Assembly: GCA_902510995.1 (NCBI GenBank)
Contig: CABXDL010000001.1
Location: 1 to 49,456 of the forward strand
Source of the DNA: an uncultured Candidatus Actinomarina sp.
GTDB lineage: Bacteria > Actinomycetota > Acidimicrobiia > Actinomarinales > Actinomarinaceae
DNA: 49,456 nucleotides
Direction: 5' to 3'
Made by a program: the position numbers and the translations under genes
Shown: in pieces, positions 1-8,727 of the stretch
Numbering within the stretch: position 1 is the first letter of the stretch
Layout of the letters: the number at the start of each line of letters is the position of its first letter
Notes under the pieces: generated by a model
Told to the model about the DNA's origin: nothing
The model's database searches: none
What the model saw: only the letters and a program-made list of their open reading frames with translations

Positions 1-3000
1 TATTTCCATAACGATGATTTGTTATAGATATAGATTGCTCTTTTACCCAGCAAAGCAATTCCTGACTTCCGTTCTGAGTCATTCCTCTCTCGTCAACAGT
101 TGCTCCAGAGTTAAATATGTGGGTTGGAATTTCTTTATTAGTCGATAGCCATCTTATTTTTTCAAAGGTAGTTATGTCTAAAGTAGACTCTTCACCCAAC
201 AAAAAATCGTTGGAAACTATCTCTATATTTATTTTTAATAAACCTGCTATCCAAAATATTAGGCTTGTAAGTTCTTTTGAAAAGTCATCGTCTGTCACAA
301 CCAAGATGTTCTTATAGGGAATATATCTTTTAAAGTTTCTTTCTGACTTCATATCTCCAAGTTTTATTGCCTTGTTCCCAACTTCTTCCCATGTTCTCTT
401 AAATTCATATCTTAAAGTTTCTAAATTTTCTACTAATTTATATTTACGAAACATTGAAACATAATGATCTCCTCCTGCTTTTGCAGTTGGACCAAAACTA
501 CTTTTCTTCCAACCACCAAAAGGGTGCCTATTTACAACTGCTCCCGTTGTTGTTCTGTTAACGTACAAGTTCCCAGCTTCTACATTTTCAATCCAATATT
601 CACACTCCTTTTCATTCAAAGATTGAATTCCAGCTGTTAGTCCGTATTCAACAGAGTTTTGCCAATCAATTGCTTGTTTTAAATCTTTTGCTTTCATTAC
701 TCCTAGCACTGGGCCAAACCATTCATTTTGATGAGTCCATGAACCAGGCGTTACATTAATTTTTACACCAGGAGACCACGTATAGACACTTTCTAACTGC
801 TTAGGCTCAACAAGCCATTCTTCTCCTTGATCAAGTTCCTCAATTACTTTTGACAAATTTTTATTTACTGGACTAATCAATGGGCCGACTGATGTTGAAA
901 GGTCTGATGGGTCTCCGGCTTTAAGTGATTCAACTGCATCCTTTAGTTGTTTGAAGAAAGCTGGATTATCGTATATTGATCCTTCAACAATAGCTAAGCT
1001 TGCAGCAGAGCATTTTTGTCCAGCATGTCCAAAAGCAGAGTCAATAATATCCTTTACTGCTGTGTCAATATCAGCACTTGCAGTAACAACAATTGAATTT
1101 TTTCCACTTGTCTCAGCAAGGAGTCTTAATGTTGGTTTCCATTTTTTAAACAATAAAGCTGTTTCATAAGACCCTGTAAGCACAACTGCATCGACATCTT
1201 TGTGGGTTATAAGATATTTGCCTACCTCATTATCTTCTGAGGGTAGAAAATGTAAAACTGATTTTGGTACTCCAGCTTCCCATAGCTGGTTAACTAATTC
1301 CCAAGCAACCAATACACTTTCTGGGGCTGGTTTAAATATAACACTATTTCCTGAAACTAAAGCAGCTGCAATTCCTCCCATAGGTATTGCATAAGGAAAA
1401 TTCCAAGGTGGAGCAACCACTACAACCCCTAATGCTAAAGAGTCTTTATCAAGATTCTGCGATGACAAAGCATAAAATCTTGCAAAATCGATAGCTTCAG
1501 ATATTTCGGGATCTGCTTCAGAGATAGTTTTTCCAGTATCTCTCATCATTGCAGCTATTAATCGAGGTCTATTTTCTTCCATTATCTTCGCACAATTACC
1601 CATAATCTCTTTGATATTTTCTATGCTTGTTTTCTCCCAATTGCTCTGTTCAAATTTTGCAATCCTTACTGCGTCGTCTATTACATCTTTTGTTGATATG
1701 TTGTATGAATATAGAGTTTTTCCATCTTTTCCGGGCTCAAGACCATTCTTGTTTTCTAAATTTAGATATTCTTTTCCGCTTACAACAACTGGGATAAGAT
1801 TCTCACCAAAAACATATTCTTTATTTTTTATTAGTTCAATAAACTCTGGATTAGTTAAGTCCTGATTCGCTTGATTTACAAATAAACCTTCTTCAAAAGA
1901 TACTTCTCTTGTTTTGTTGTCTTCAGCTCTCCTTCTGCTGTCTGTATTTACAACATGAGACATATGTATTGAATCAATAAATCTTTTTGCTTGTTGGTTG
2001 AATTGTTTATTTCCTGGGGCAATGTCAAATGACGCTCTTAAATAGTTTTCATCAGAGGTATTCTCATCTAATCTCCTTACAAGATAAGCAACAGCTGAAG
2101 GAAAATCTGCATCTGAAGTAACTGGAGAGTAAAGAAGTACTGAACCAAATCTTTCTTTAACAGCAAGAGCCTCTGGGTTAGCCATCCCATCCAACATTTC
2201 AATCTCAACCTGCTCTTTGCAATCTCTTATCTGTCCAAGGGTTTGTGCAAAAGCAATATGAAATAAGTTATGACTTGCTACACCAATAGTTAAAAAATCT
2301 TTAAGGTGTGAGTCAATAGCAGCATTAATTAACCTTGCATAGCTTGCATCAACTTCTTCCTTACTTTCATATGGTCCTGCTTTCCATCCATTTAGTTCGC
2401 TTTCTGTTCTTTCCATAGCTAAATTTGCACCCTTAACAATTCTTACCTTTACTCTTGCTCCAGTTTTTTCATATCTTTGTTTAGCCCAAACAATTAGATC
2501 TTCAAAAGCTAAATGCGAATCTGGTAAATATGCTTGTAAAACAATTCCTGCATAAAGGTTTTCAAACTTTTCTTCATCAAGAAGCTTTTTGAAGACATCG
2601 ACTGTTACTTCTAAATCTCTATATTCCTCCATATCAAGATTTACAAAAACATTCTCTTCTATTGCTTTGCTGTAAATTACTCTAAGTTTTTCAGCAACTC
2701 TATTAACTGAACCTTCATGGTCTACTTCTTTAAGCTGGCTAACTATTGCAGATATCTTTACAGAAATATAAGTAACTTCTTCTAATTCCATTACAGATAG
2801 GATCTCTTTGTATCTTTTATCTGCTTCTTCTTCCCCTAGGACTGCTTCACCAAGTACGTTTACATTTATATCAATATCTTCTTGTTTTCTTTCTTGAATA
2901 TATGTTGTCAGTTTTTTTCTTTCAGAATTTGAAATTATTCCTTTAGAACTTAACTTGATTCTTGTTTCAACAATATATTTTGTAAGACCTGGAAAAATAT

Positions 3001-3295
3001 TTGAAATTAAGATAATTACTTTTAACCCTATAAAATCAATCAAACCAAGCCCTTTTAGTGTTACTTTTTGACTTATATCTCTTAATATTTTTCCTGAAGC
3101 CTTTGAGGAGGAAACCCTCATAACTTCATCTGTGAGGTGCATAGTGGTTTCAAGAGTTTTTGAATTGTTGAGAATTCTTGAGAATTGAGTCTTCCTTCTT
3201 TTATCTTTAGGCTTTGCTTTCTTTGAAGCTATTTCAATTAACTCTGTAGCAAGGTATACAGAATCATCAATTGTTACTTGTGAAATTATCTCCAT
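1..3295 (-). CDS. putA: Bifunctional proline dehydrogenase / P5C dehydrogenase, 3' end outside window
   Basis: Oxidises proline to P5C with FAD, then glutamate semialdehyde to glutamate with NAD. It is absent from most ORF listings because it is open at the window edge; I translated it from ATG at 3295 (about 1098 codons visible). The N-terminal half has proline-dehydrogenase motifs (LDMEEYRDLE, RIVKGANLAMER, YLVRRLDENTSDENYLRASF). The second half has the aldehyde-dehydrogenase core with the catalytic Cys in GHAGQKCSAAS at about residue 762, followed by extra C-terminal sequence as in long PutA proteins. It starts 32 bp after the M20 peptidase gene and is probably cotranscribed with it. No Shine-Dalgarno sequence is obvious. 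Function is confident; the protein end is unknown. Confidence 0.93.
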   Translation of the reverse strand, partial: MEIISQVTIDDSVYLATELIEIASKKAKPKDKRRKTQFSRILNNSKTLETTMHLTDEVMRVSSSKASGKILRDISQKVTLKGLGLIDFIGLKVIILISNIFPGLTKYIVETRIKLSSKGIISNSERKKLTTYIQERKQEDIDINVNVLGEAVLGEEEADKRYKEILSVMELEEVTYISVKISAIVSQLKEVDHEGSVNRVAEKLRVIYSKAIEENVFVNLDMEEYRDLEVTVDVFKKLLDEEKFENLYAGIVLQAYLPDSHLAFEDLIVWAKQRYEKTGARVKVRIVKGANLAMERTESELNGWKAGPYESKEEVDASYARLINAAIDSHLKDFLTIGVASHNLFHIAFAQTLGQIRDCKEQVEIEMLDGMANPEALAVKERFGSVLLYSPVTSDADFPSAVAYLVRRLDENTSDENYLRASFDIAPGNKQFNQQAKRFIDSIHMSHVVNTDSRRRAEDNKTREVSFEEGLFVNQANQDLTNPEFIELIKNKEYVFGENLIPVVVSGKEYLNLENKNGLEPGKDGKTLYSYNISTKDVIDDAVRIAKFEQSNWEKTSIENIKEIMGNCAKIMEENRPRLIAAMMRDTGKTISEADPEISEAIDFARFYALSSQNLDKDSLALGVVVVAPPWNFPYAIPMGGIAAALVSGNSVIFKPAPESVLVAWELVNQLWEAGVPKSVLHFLPSEDNEVGKYLITHKDVDAVVLTGSYETALLFKKWKPTLRLLAETSGKNSIVVTASADIDTAVKDIIDSAFGHAGQKCSAASLAIVEGSIYDNPAFFKQLKDAVESLKAGDPSDLSTSVGPLISPVNKNLSKVIEELDQGEEWLVEPKQLESVYTWSPGVKINVTPGSWTHQNEWFGPVLGVMKAKDLKQAIDWQNSVEYGLTAGIQSLNEKECEYWIENVEAGNLYVNRTTTGAVVNRHPFGGWKKSSFGPTAKAGGDHYVSMFRKYKLVENLETLRYEFKRTWEEVGNKAIKLGDMKSERNFKRYIPYKNILVVTDDDFSKELTSLIFWIAGLLKINIEIVSNDFLLGEESTLDITTFEKIRWLSTNKEIPTHIFNSGATVDERGMTQNGSQELLCWVKEQSISITNHRYGN

Positions 3296-3327
3296 CTTAT
3301 ATTTATTCTATTACGTTTTAAAAAGGC

Positions 3328-4620
3328 TTAATAGTTTTTTAATGTATTAATGAGGCTTTGAATCAGCTTTTCAATATCTTCTATGCAAACACTTTCATTT
3401 GGAGCGTGTGCGTTTCCTTCATCATCTCCTGGGCCTATTAGTACCAGTTCAGCATCTGGGAATTGATCTGTAAAAACATTCGCAAAAGGTATTGAGCCCC
3501 CAACCCCCATGAACGCGGGCTCTGTTTTCCATACTTCTCTAAATTCTTTAATTAATTTTTTAGTAAATTCTTTATTTGGATCTGCAACGACTCCACTTCC
3601 TTTTGACTCAGGAATAAATTTTACATTTGCATTCCAAGGAGTATTTTTCTTTATGTGTTCCTCAAGCATTTTCATTGCATGTTCTGGATCTTCTGTGGGT
3701 GGAAGCCTTAAACTAACCTTTGCCTTCGTTTTTGGGATTAGAAGGTTAATTGATTCATCTACACCTGGAGCATCTATAGCCAATACGCTTAATGCTGGTT
3801 CCAACCAAAGTCTCTTTGAATAACTGTCTGTTTCAAACAAATTAATTTCTTCTGATCCCATTATCTTTTTAATGTCCTCTTTTGGAATTTCAAAAACTTC
3901 AGCATCTGTTGGAGTTAACCCTTCAATCTGTAGCTCTCCTTTTTCGTTATGAAAAGAAGAAATTATTTTACTAAGTATCATAAATGCATCTGGAACAACC
4001 CCTCCACCAAGACCAGAATGAACTGCATTCATTGGTTGCTCAACAACTATTGTTCCATCAACTAAGCCTCTTAAAGAAGTGGTCACTGTTGGAAGACCTG
4101 ATTTAATATTTCCTGAATCAGCAATAACTATTACATCTGCTTCTAAATCCTTTTTGTTCTCAATGATAAATTGTTCCATTGTGGGAGAACCTATTTCTTC
4201 TTCTCCTTCAATAAATACTTTTATATTCACAGGTAAATCTTCAATTAAATTCTTTATAACTTGATGATGGGTTATAACTCCAGCTTTGTTGTCCCCTGAT
4301 CCTCTTCCGTATAATCTTCCGTTAATAATTTCAGGTGTAAAAGGATCTGTCTTCCAAAGTTCCATATCTCCTACAGGCTGAACATCGTGATGAGCGTAAA
4401 GTAATACTGTTTTTCTTGATGGAAGTATTTCTGTTTGGGCTAATACGGCTGGTTTCCCATCTCCACTTTTTGCAACTTTAGATGTTAACCCTAAATCTTC
4501 AAACAAATCTTTAACAAAGATTGCTGACTTCTCTAAGTCGGCATATCTTCCTGGTTCTGAACTTACTGATGGTATTTCTACAAATGTAGATAACAAATTA
4601 ACTATTTCTTTTGAACTCAT
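3328..4620 (-). CDS. M20 family metallopeptidase (dipeptidase)
   Basis: Zinc-dependent peptidase that probably hydrolyses dipeptides or similar small amide substrates in the cytoplasm. The di-metal site is complete: HxD at H77/D79 (YAHHDVQP), bridging D110 (GRGSGDNKAG), catalytic E141 with ligand E142 (GEEEIGS), D168 (IADSG) and a late His in GNAHAPNES. The dimerisation-domain motif SGLGGGVVPDA is present. Length 430 aa is normal. It lies between the ABC permease and putA with 26- and 32-bp gaps, so an operon linked to peptide or proline use is likely (inference). A TAGTAT hexamer lies 6 bp before the ATG, so an additional leaderless start is possible. Substrate specificity cannot be read from sequence. 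Confidence 0.9.
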   Translation of the reverse strand: MSSKEIVNLLSTFVEIPSVSSEPGRYADLEKSAIFVKDLFEDLGLTSKVAKSGDGKPAVLAQTEILPSRKTVLLYAHHDVQPVGDMELWKTDPFTPEIINGRLYGRGSGDNKAGVITHHQVIKNLIEDLPVNIKVFIEGEEEIGSPTMEQFIIENKKDLEADVIVIADSGNIKSGLPTVTTSLRGLVDGTIVVEQPMNAVHSGLGGGVVPDAFMILSKIISSFHNEKGELQIEGLTPTDAEVFEIPKEDIKKIMGSEEINLFETDSYSKRLWLEPALSVLAIDAPGVDESINLLIPKTKAKVSLRLPPTEDPEHAMKMLEEHIKKNTPWNANVKFIPESKGSGVVADPNKEFTKKLIKEFREVWKTEPAFMGVGGSIPFANVFTDQFPDAELVLIGPGDDEGNAHAPNESVCIEDIEKLIQSLINTLKNY

Positions 4621-4646
4621 ATAAACATACTAAAGACTGCTGTTAA

Positions 4647-7292
4647 TTATTCATAGGAGATTGCTTCTAAGATGTTCTGCCTAGATGCTTTAATTGCAGG
4701 GAGTACTGCAGCAATTACTCCTGCAATAATTGAAATACCTATCCAAGTAAAAGTTTGCGAGATAGATACAGTAAAGTTGCTGAAACCATCTTCCTCCAAT
4801 GCTTTAATAAGACTCCAAGCAAAGAATATTCCGAGACTTGTTCCTAAAAATGCTCCAAATATTGAAATTATTGATGACTCTATAAATATCATTCTCCTTA
4901 CTTGCTTCCTATATGTTCCTATTGCTCTCATTAGTCCTATTTCTCTTGTTCTCTCGTAAACAGATAGAGAAAGCGTATTTGTTATTCCAAATAATGCAAC
5001 AAATACTGATATAGATAAAAATCCATATATAACATTCAACAATTGCTGTATCTGGTTGTTTGCCTCCTCAACTAAACCATCTTGGTCTCTTAATTTCGCT
5101 CCAGGATAGTCAGATAAAATAGCATCTAATTTGTCTTGAGTAGCTTGATTTTTTTCTTTTACATTAAAATATATCTCCGTGTCTAACGATTCATTAGAAA
5201 AGAAAGTGTAATTTTCTAACAATAGAAAGAACTCAGCTGGTGGGGGTGTTGTCCAGTCAAAAATATAGGCAATTGTAAAAGTCATCACTCCTTCTTCAGG
5301 TATTGTAAGGGTTATTTCATCACCAATATCAATATTGTCTCTCTCTGCTTTTTGTTTAAGTACGCCCATGGAATTAAGTTTTACAAAATCTTCCTTTGAT
5401 CCAGATATACTCTCTGTTTTTATTAAGTCAAATATAGCTTCATCAACAGCTCCTAAGATAAGGGGTCTGTCTTCGTAACCTACAATAGTTGCTCTTGATC
5501 TAGATAACTTAGTCACTTCTTCTAATTCAATGAGTTCGTCTGAGAGGCCTGTTGGGATTCCTGGAGAAACAAATACTTGAGCTGCGCTGACTTGGTAATC
5601 TGCTTTTACAACTTCACCTACAACTGATTCTGCTTGTGCTTTAAAGGAAGTTGTTATTACGTTTGCAAGAGAAATTAATGTTAATCCAATCATCAAGGCA
5701 GAAGCTGTAGATGCTGTCCTTCTCGGTGTTCTTTTTGAGTTCTCTGTTGCAAGCTTTCCTAAGATTCCAAAAATTATTTCGTATATCTTATCAAATAAAA
5801 ATACGAAAGGTTTTGTAATTGATGGTGTAATTATAGATATACCAATAAAAATTACTCCTGCTCCAAAGCCAACTTGTTGTAGCCCAGATAGTGAAGGTAA
5901 GTCTAAAAAGTCATATAAAACACCGAACAACATAGTAAAACCTAAAGTTGTAACAGCTGAACCAAAAATTAGTCTTTTAATTAAAGACTTGCGCTTAGGG
6001 GTTAGAGTGCTCTCTCTAATTGCCTCCATGGGACTAACTTGGGAAGCTTTTCTTGCTGGGAGAAGTGAAGATAAAATTGTTACAGATATACCAACTATGG
6101 CTCCTGTGATTGCAGCTTCTGTTGTTAAGACAAGAGGCCCATCAGGTAATCCGAATTCAAAATATTTCAGGCCTTCCTTTACAGCTACTGCCAGCCCAAT
6201 ACCTAGCCCAATTCCTATTCCAGAACCTATTACAGACATAAAAATTGACTCCGAAAGAACTAACCTATATATCTGATTCTTTGATGTTCCTAACGCTCTA
6301 AGAAGTGATAACTCTTTTGTTCTCTGTAATAAAAGGATCCTAAAAGTATTCTGAATAATGAAAGCTCCAACAAAAAGTGCTATCCCTGCAAAAACATTCA
6401 AAATAGTATTAAAGAAATTTAACCCTTGCTTGATCCCATCTGCTTGTTCCGCTGCTGCTTCCTGTGCGTTAATAACCTCTAAGTTTCCCTCGCCTAAGCC
6501 TTCTATTAAACCTCTAACTGTTTCTATATCTGCATTGTTCTCAATAACAATATTTATTAAATCAACCCCTCCTTCTGAATCTAGTAATCTCTGGGCCGTC
6601 TTAAATTCAAATAAAGCAAATGTAGCTCCGCCAGGAGAACCTACGTTTGCAAACTCAGCTATGCCAACAATCGTAAAGGAAGCGGGAGTAGAGCCTGCCA
6701 ATACAGTTACCCTGTCTCCAACTGAATACCCATTATTTTCAGCTGTAGTTACGTCCATCACAACTTCTTTGTTATTTACCGGCGGTTTCCCTTCAACTAA
6801 CTCCCACTGTTTTGCATAAGGAGAAGTATCCCATGCGCCACCAAATGTTGGGGCAAAACCATTAGAAATAAATATAGTTTCACTACATTGCCTCTCATAA
6901 GTGTGGCATTCCCTAGGGACGACTTTAATATACTGGGCAAAACCCAGTACCTCACCCCAGGCTCCTTTTACTCCTGGTAGCTCTTGGATTTCTTTTATTT
7001 TTGAGTCAGGAATTTTCTTTAAGTCAAAAGAAACTGGACCTTGTCCTCCGCTTCCTGCAAAATCTCCAGCAAATTCTTCTTGTACCGGGTTTACAACTAA
7101 GTCAATTCCTTCGTATATTCCAGAAAATAAATTATCAAAAGCAGACTTATTGCTTTCAGAAAATATACTTGATGCAATAATTACTGCTACTCCTAATATT
7201 ATTGAAGATGTAGTGAGCAGTATCCGTACCGGGTATGTCTTTAAATTCTTCCAAGCAATTAGAAATAGCGGTCTTTTCGTAAAGCCGTACAT
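4647..7292 (-). CDS. ABC transporter permease, FtsX/LolCE-type, duplicated
   Basis: 881-aa permease with two copies of the MacB-periplasmic plus FtsX arrangement: an N-terminal membrane helix, a large extracytoplasmic domain, three helices, an internal helical region, a second extracytoplasmic domain and three C-terminal helices. FtsX-like stretches are visible near residues 300-430 (LLLQRTKELSLLRALGTSK) and at the C-terminus (SVYERTREIGLMRAIGTYRKQ). Its ATG directly abuts the TAA of the ATPase gene at 7293, so the two are translationally coupled partners. Such proteins export lipoproteins, peptides or drugs, or transmit mechanical force, rather than import solutes; the substrate is unknown. 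It belongs to the minus-strand operon that continues into the M20 peptidase and putA. Confidence 0.9.
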   Translation of the reverse strand: MYGFTKRPLFLIAWKNLKTYPVRILLTTSSIILGVAVIIASSIFSESNKSAFDNLFSGIYEGIDLVVNPVQEEFAGDFAGSGGQGPVSFDLKKIPDSKIKEIQELPGVKGAWGEVLGFAQYIKVVPRECHTYERQCSETIFISNGFAPTFGGAWDTSPYAKQWELVEGKPPVNNKEVVMDVTTAENNGYSVGDRVTVLAGSTPASFTIVGIAEFANVGSPGGATFALFEFKTAQRLLDSEGGVDLINIVIENNADIETVRGLIEGLGEGNLEVINAQEAAAEQADGIKQGLNFFNTILNVFAGIALFVGAFIIQNTFRILLLQRTKELSLLRALGTSKNQIYRLVLSESIFMSVIGSGIGIGLGIGLAVAVKEGLKYFEFGLPDGPLVLTTEAAITGAIVGISVTILSSLLPARKASQVSPMEAIRESTLTPKRKSLIKRLIFGSAVTTLGFTMLFGVLYDFLDLPSLSGLQQVGFGAGVIFIGISIITPSITKPFVFLFDKIYEIIFGILGKLATENSKRTPRRTASTASALMIGLTLISLANVITTSFKAQAESVVGEVVKADYQVSAAQVFVSPGIPTGLSDELIELEEVTKLSRSRATIVGYEDRPLILGAVDEAIFDLIKTESISGSKEDFVKLNSMGVLKQKAERDNIDIGDEITLTIPEEGVMTFTIAYIFDWTTPPPAEFFLLLENYTFFSNESLDTEIYFNVKEKNQATQDKLDAILSDYPGAKLRDQDGLVEEANNQIQQLLNVIYGFLSISVFVALFGITNTLSLSVYERTREIGLMRAIGTYRKQVRRMIFIESSIISIFGAFLGTSLGIFFAWSLIKALEEDGFSNFTVSISQTFTWIGISIIAGVIAAVLPAIKASRQNILEAISYE

Positions 7293-8021
7293 TTATATAT
7301 CTGTTAATGAAGTTACTTGTGAGACTATCTCTTCTTGAGTTGGGTTGTCTAAATCGTTCGCAATTTCTCCATCTTTTAACATAATTACTCTTTCTGCAAA
7401 AGAAGCTGCGTATGGATCGTGGGTAACCATTACAATCGTTTGGTTTAACTCACTAACTATTGATTTCATAAAAACTAAAAGCTCCTTGCTAGATTTTGAA
7501 TCTAAGTTCCCAGAAGGCTCATCAGCAAATATAACTTCCGGCTTTGAAGCCATTGCTCTTGCTGCAGCAACTCTTTGTTGCTGTCCTCCTGATAATTCAT
7601 TAGGCCTGTGTGTTAATCTGTCTCCAATATCCATAGTGTTTATAATTTTTTCAACCCAATCCTGTTCGGGTTTTTTGCCTGCAACAGAGGATGGGAGTGT
7701 TATATTTTCCTCAGCAGTCAAAGTTGGTATCAAATTAAATGCTTGAAAGATAAAACCAAAACTATCTCTTCTCATCTTTGTTAACTGCTTATCGTTCAGT
7801 GAAGCTAGGTCAACGCCTTTAATCAAAATAGATCCGGAACTAACCTTATCAAGGCCAGCTAAGCAATGAAGAAGGGTTGATTTTCCAGACCCTGATGGAC
7901 CCATGATTGCAGTAAACTGATTCTGATTAAAGGTAGTATTTATAGAATTTAAAGCTGTTACAGCTGTTTCTTTTTCTCCATAAACCTTAGTTAGGTCTAT
8001 TGTTTCAATTAATTTACTCAC
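7293..8021 (-). CDS. ABC transporter ATP-binding protein, LolD/MacB family
   Basis: Energises the adjacent 881-aa permease. Walker A GPSGSGKST is at residues 41-49, the Q-loop in FIFQAFNLIP, the signature LSGGQQQR at 143-150, Walker B VIFADEP at 163-169, the D-loop GNLDS and the H-loop His at about 201. Length 242 aa is typical. The start codon is GTG at 8019-8021 with no Shine-Dalgarno sequence; a TATTCT hexamer sits 7 bp upstream, which suggests a leaderless mRNA for the operon. Its promoter region is divergent from the tryptophan-leader unit at 8071-8201. Confidence 0.93.
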   Translation of the reverse strand: MSKLIETIDLTKVYGEKETAVTALNSINTTFNQNQFTAIMGPSGSGKSTLLHCLAGLDKVSSGSILIKGVDLASLNDKQLTKMRRDSFGFIFQAFNLIPTLTAEENITLPSSVAGKKPEQDWVEKIINTMDIGDRLTHRPNELSGGQQQRVAAARAMASKPEVIFADEPSGNLDSKSSKELLVFMKSIVSELNQTIVMVTHDPYAASFAERVIMLKDGEIANDLDNPTQEEIVSQVTSLTDI

Positions 8022-8070
8022 GATTAAAAGAATAGAGCTAATCGCGGGTTATGAGATTTTTATATTTGAA

Positions 8071-8100
8071 TTGTTATTTACTAATTTTAATGTGTATTCT
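8071..8100 (+). promoter_or_regulatory. Promoter of the Trp leader unit
   Basis: TTGTTA at 8071-8076 and TATTCT at 8095-8100 with an 18-bp spacer. The hexamer ends 7 bp before the ATG at 8108, so transcription would start at or next to the start codon. It lies back to back with the ABC ATPase promoter. Confidence 0.55.
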
Positions 8101-8107
8101 TTTACCA

Positions 8108-8152
8108 ATGTTAAAAACAAACAACTGGAATTGGTGGAATTTACTTACATAA
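8108..8152 (+). CDS. Tryptophan-rich leader peptide (trpL-like), 14 aa
   Basis: Reads MLKTNNWNWWNLLT then TAA. Three Trp codons in four positions (TGG AAT TGG TGG) are very unlikely by chance in AT-rich DNA and are the hallmark of trp-operon leader peptides. No ribosome-binding site precedes the ATG; the promoter hexamer is 7 bp away, so translation is probably leaderless. The stop codon overlaps the segment that would act as strand 2 of an attenuator. No trp gene follows on this strand. Known: ribosome stalling at Trp codons favours antitermination. Inferred: this is a functional or recently orphaned trp leader. Confidence 0.7.
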   Translation: MLKTNNWNWWNLLT

Positions 8153-8177
8153 GTGCCTAGTTTCTATTGTTTAAATT

Positions 8178-8201
8178 AACCGGGCACAGCCCGGTTTTTT
8201 T
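8178..8201 (+). terminator. Intrinsic terminator of the Trp leader
   Basis: Perfect 8-bp stem AACCGGGC/GCCCGGTT (8178-8185 and 8189-8196) with loop ACA, running into an uninterrupted T-run at 8195-8201. Strong on the plus strand. On the minus strand the tail is only TTAATTTAAA, so it would work poorly for the operon arriving from the right. Confidence 0.8.
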
Positions 8202-8230
8202 GTTTTAACTGTCACTGAAATTAAACATCC

Positions 8231-8243
8231 GGGCTCAAAGCCC
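8231..8243 (-). terminator. Possible weak terminator after the ybaK/2H operon
   Basis: GGGCT-CAA-AGCCC hairpin directly after the TAG of the 2H-phosphoesterase gene (minus strand). The following bases lack a real U-run, so this may only be a 3' stabilising hairpin. Confidence 0.3.
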
Positions 8244-8246
8244 AAA

Positions 8247-8723
8247 CTAGTCTAAAGAGATTGATGTAACTTCTTTCCAGCTTGATACATCAGGACCTGT
8301 TATGTAAAGCTCTAAGGTGTCGAAAACTCCCTCAATTGGTAGTAAATTATTAATTTCATCAATAGAAAAATTCAATGGTAGTTCATTCCCATAAAATAAT
8401 GAAAGATGAGGAGTCCAAAGACTAGGCCATGCCTCTATTGATGAAACAGCATTAAAAAAAGGGAAATTATCTGATGAGGTTAAAAATAATCTCTGAAAGT
8501 AAGTATTTCCTGTTCCTACAGAATCAAAATTAACTATAATTTTTTTCTTGTTGATCTTCTCAAGTGTTTCTTCAGCTTTCTGTAAAGAATGTATATTTGT
8601 AACAAGGGTTACGTGTGGGTTAAAAGGCTTCGTCTCTTCTTTTTCTGCAATCTCATTAATAAGTTCTTTAGCTTTATCTAAGCTTTTATTTGTAGATTTA
8701 GCCCAAATAGAATAAATATCCAT
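8247..8723 (-). CDS. 2H phosphoesterase / RNA-ligase-like (cyclic phosphodiesterase family)
   Basis: Small 158-aa protein with the two HxT/SxL signatures of the 2H superfamily: PHVTLVTNI (near residue 37) and PHLSLFYGN (near residue 106). Family members open 2',3'-cyclic phosphates on RNA ends or nucleotides. The spacing and short length resemble the yeast/plant cyclic phosphodiesterase branch more than long LigT proteins. Last gene of a minus-strand run (ZIP, cupredoxin-like, ybaK, this), 4 bp after ybaK. Substrate not deducible. The trp-leader unit on the opposite strand points straight into this gene. Confidence 0.75.
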   Translation of the reverse strand: MDIYSIWAKSTNKSLDKAKELINEIAEKEETKPFNPHVTLVTNIHSLQKAEETLEKINKKKIIVNFDSVGTGNTYFQRLFLTSSDNFPFFNAVSSIEAWPSLWTPHLSLFYGNELPLNFSIDEINNLLPIEGVFDTLELYITGPDVSSWKEVTSISLD

Positions 8724-8727
8724 ATAT

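Larger units (their letters stand above)
8107..8204 (+). ncRNA. Orphan tryptophan attenuator RNA
   Basis: About 98 nt from predicted start to U-run. Strand 1 ACTTA (8143-8147) pairs with strand 2 TAAGT (8150-8154). Strand 2 alternatively pairs with strand 3: GTGCC (8153-8157) with GGCAC (8183-8187), extended by TAGTTT (8158-8163) with AAATTA (8173-8178) including one G-U. Strand 3 AACCGGGC otherwise pairs with strand 4 GCCCGGTT to form the terminator. This is the classic 1:2, 2:3, 3:4 layout. Everything downstream to 10461 is encoded on the opposite strand, so the product is either a stand-alone small RNA or, on read-through, an antisense RNA to the 2H-phosphoesterase/ybaK genes. Confidence 0.65.

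Noticed and set aside
6358-6819. 153-aa plus-strand ORF inside the ABC permease
   Set aside because: It is antisense to a well-supported gene, Ser/Pro/Thr-rich, with no family features; an out-of-frame shadow.
8071-8204. Attenuator regulating the ABC transporter at 7293-8021
   Set aside because: That operon is transcribed divergently from the other strand, so the terminator cannot act on it in cis.
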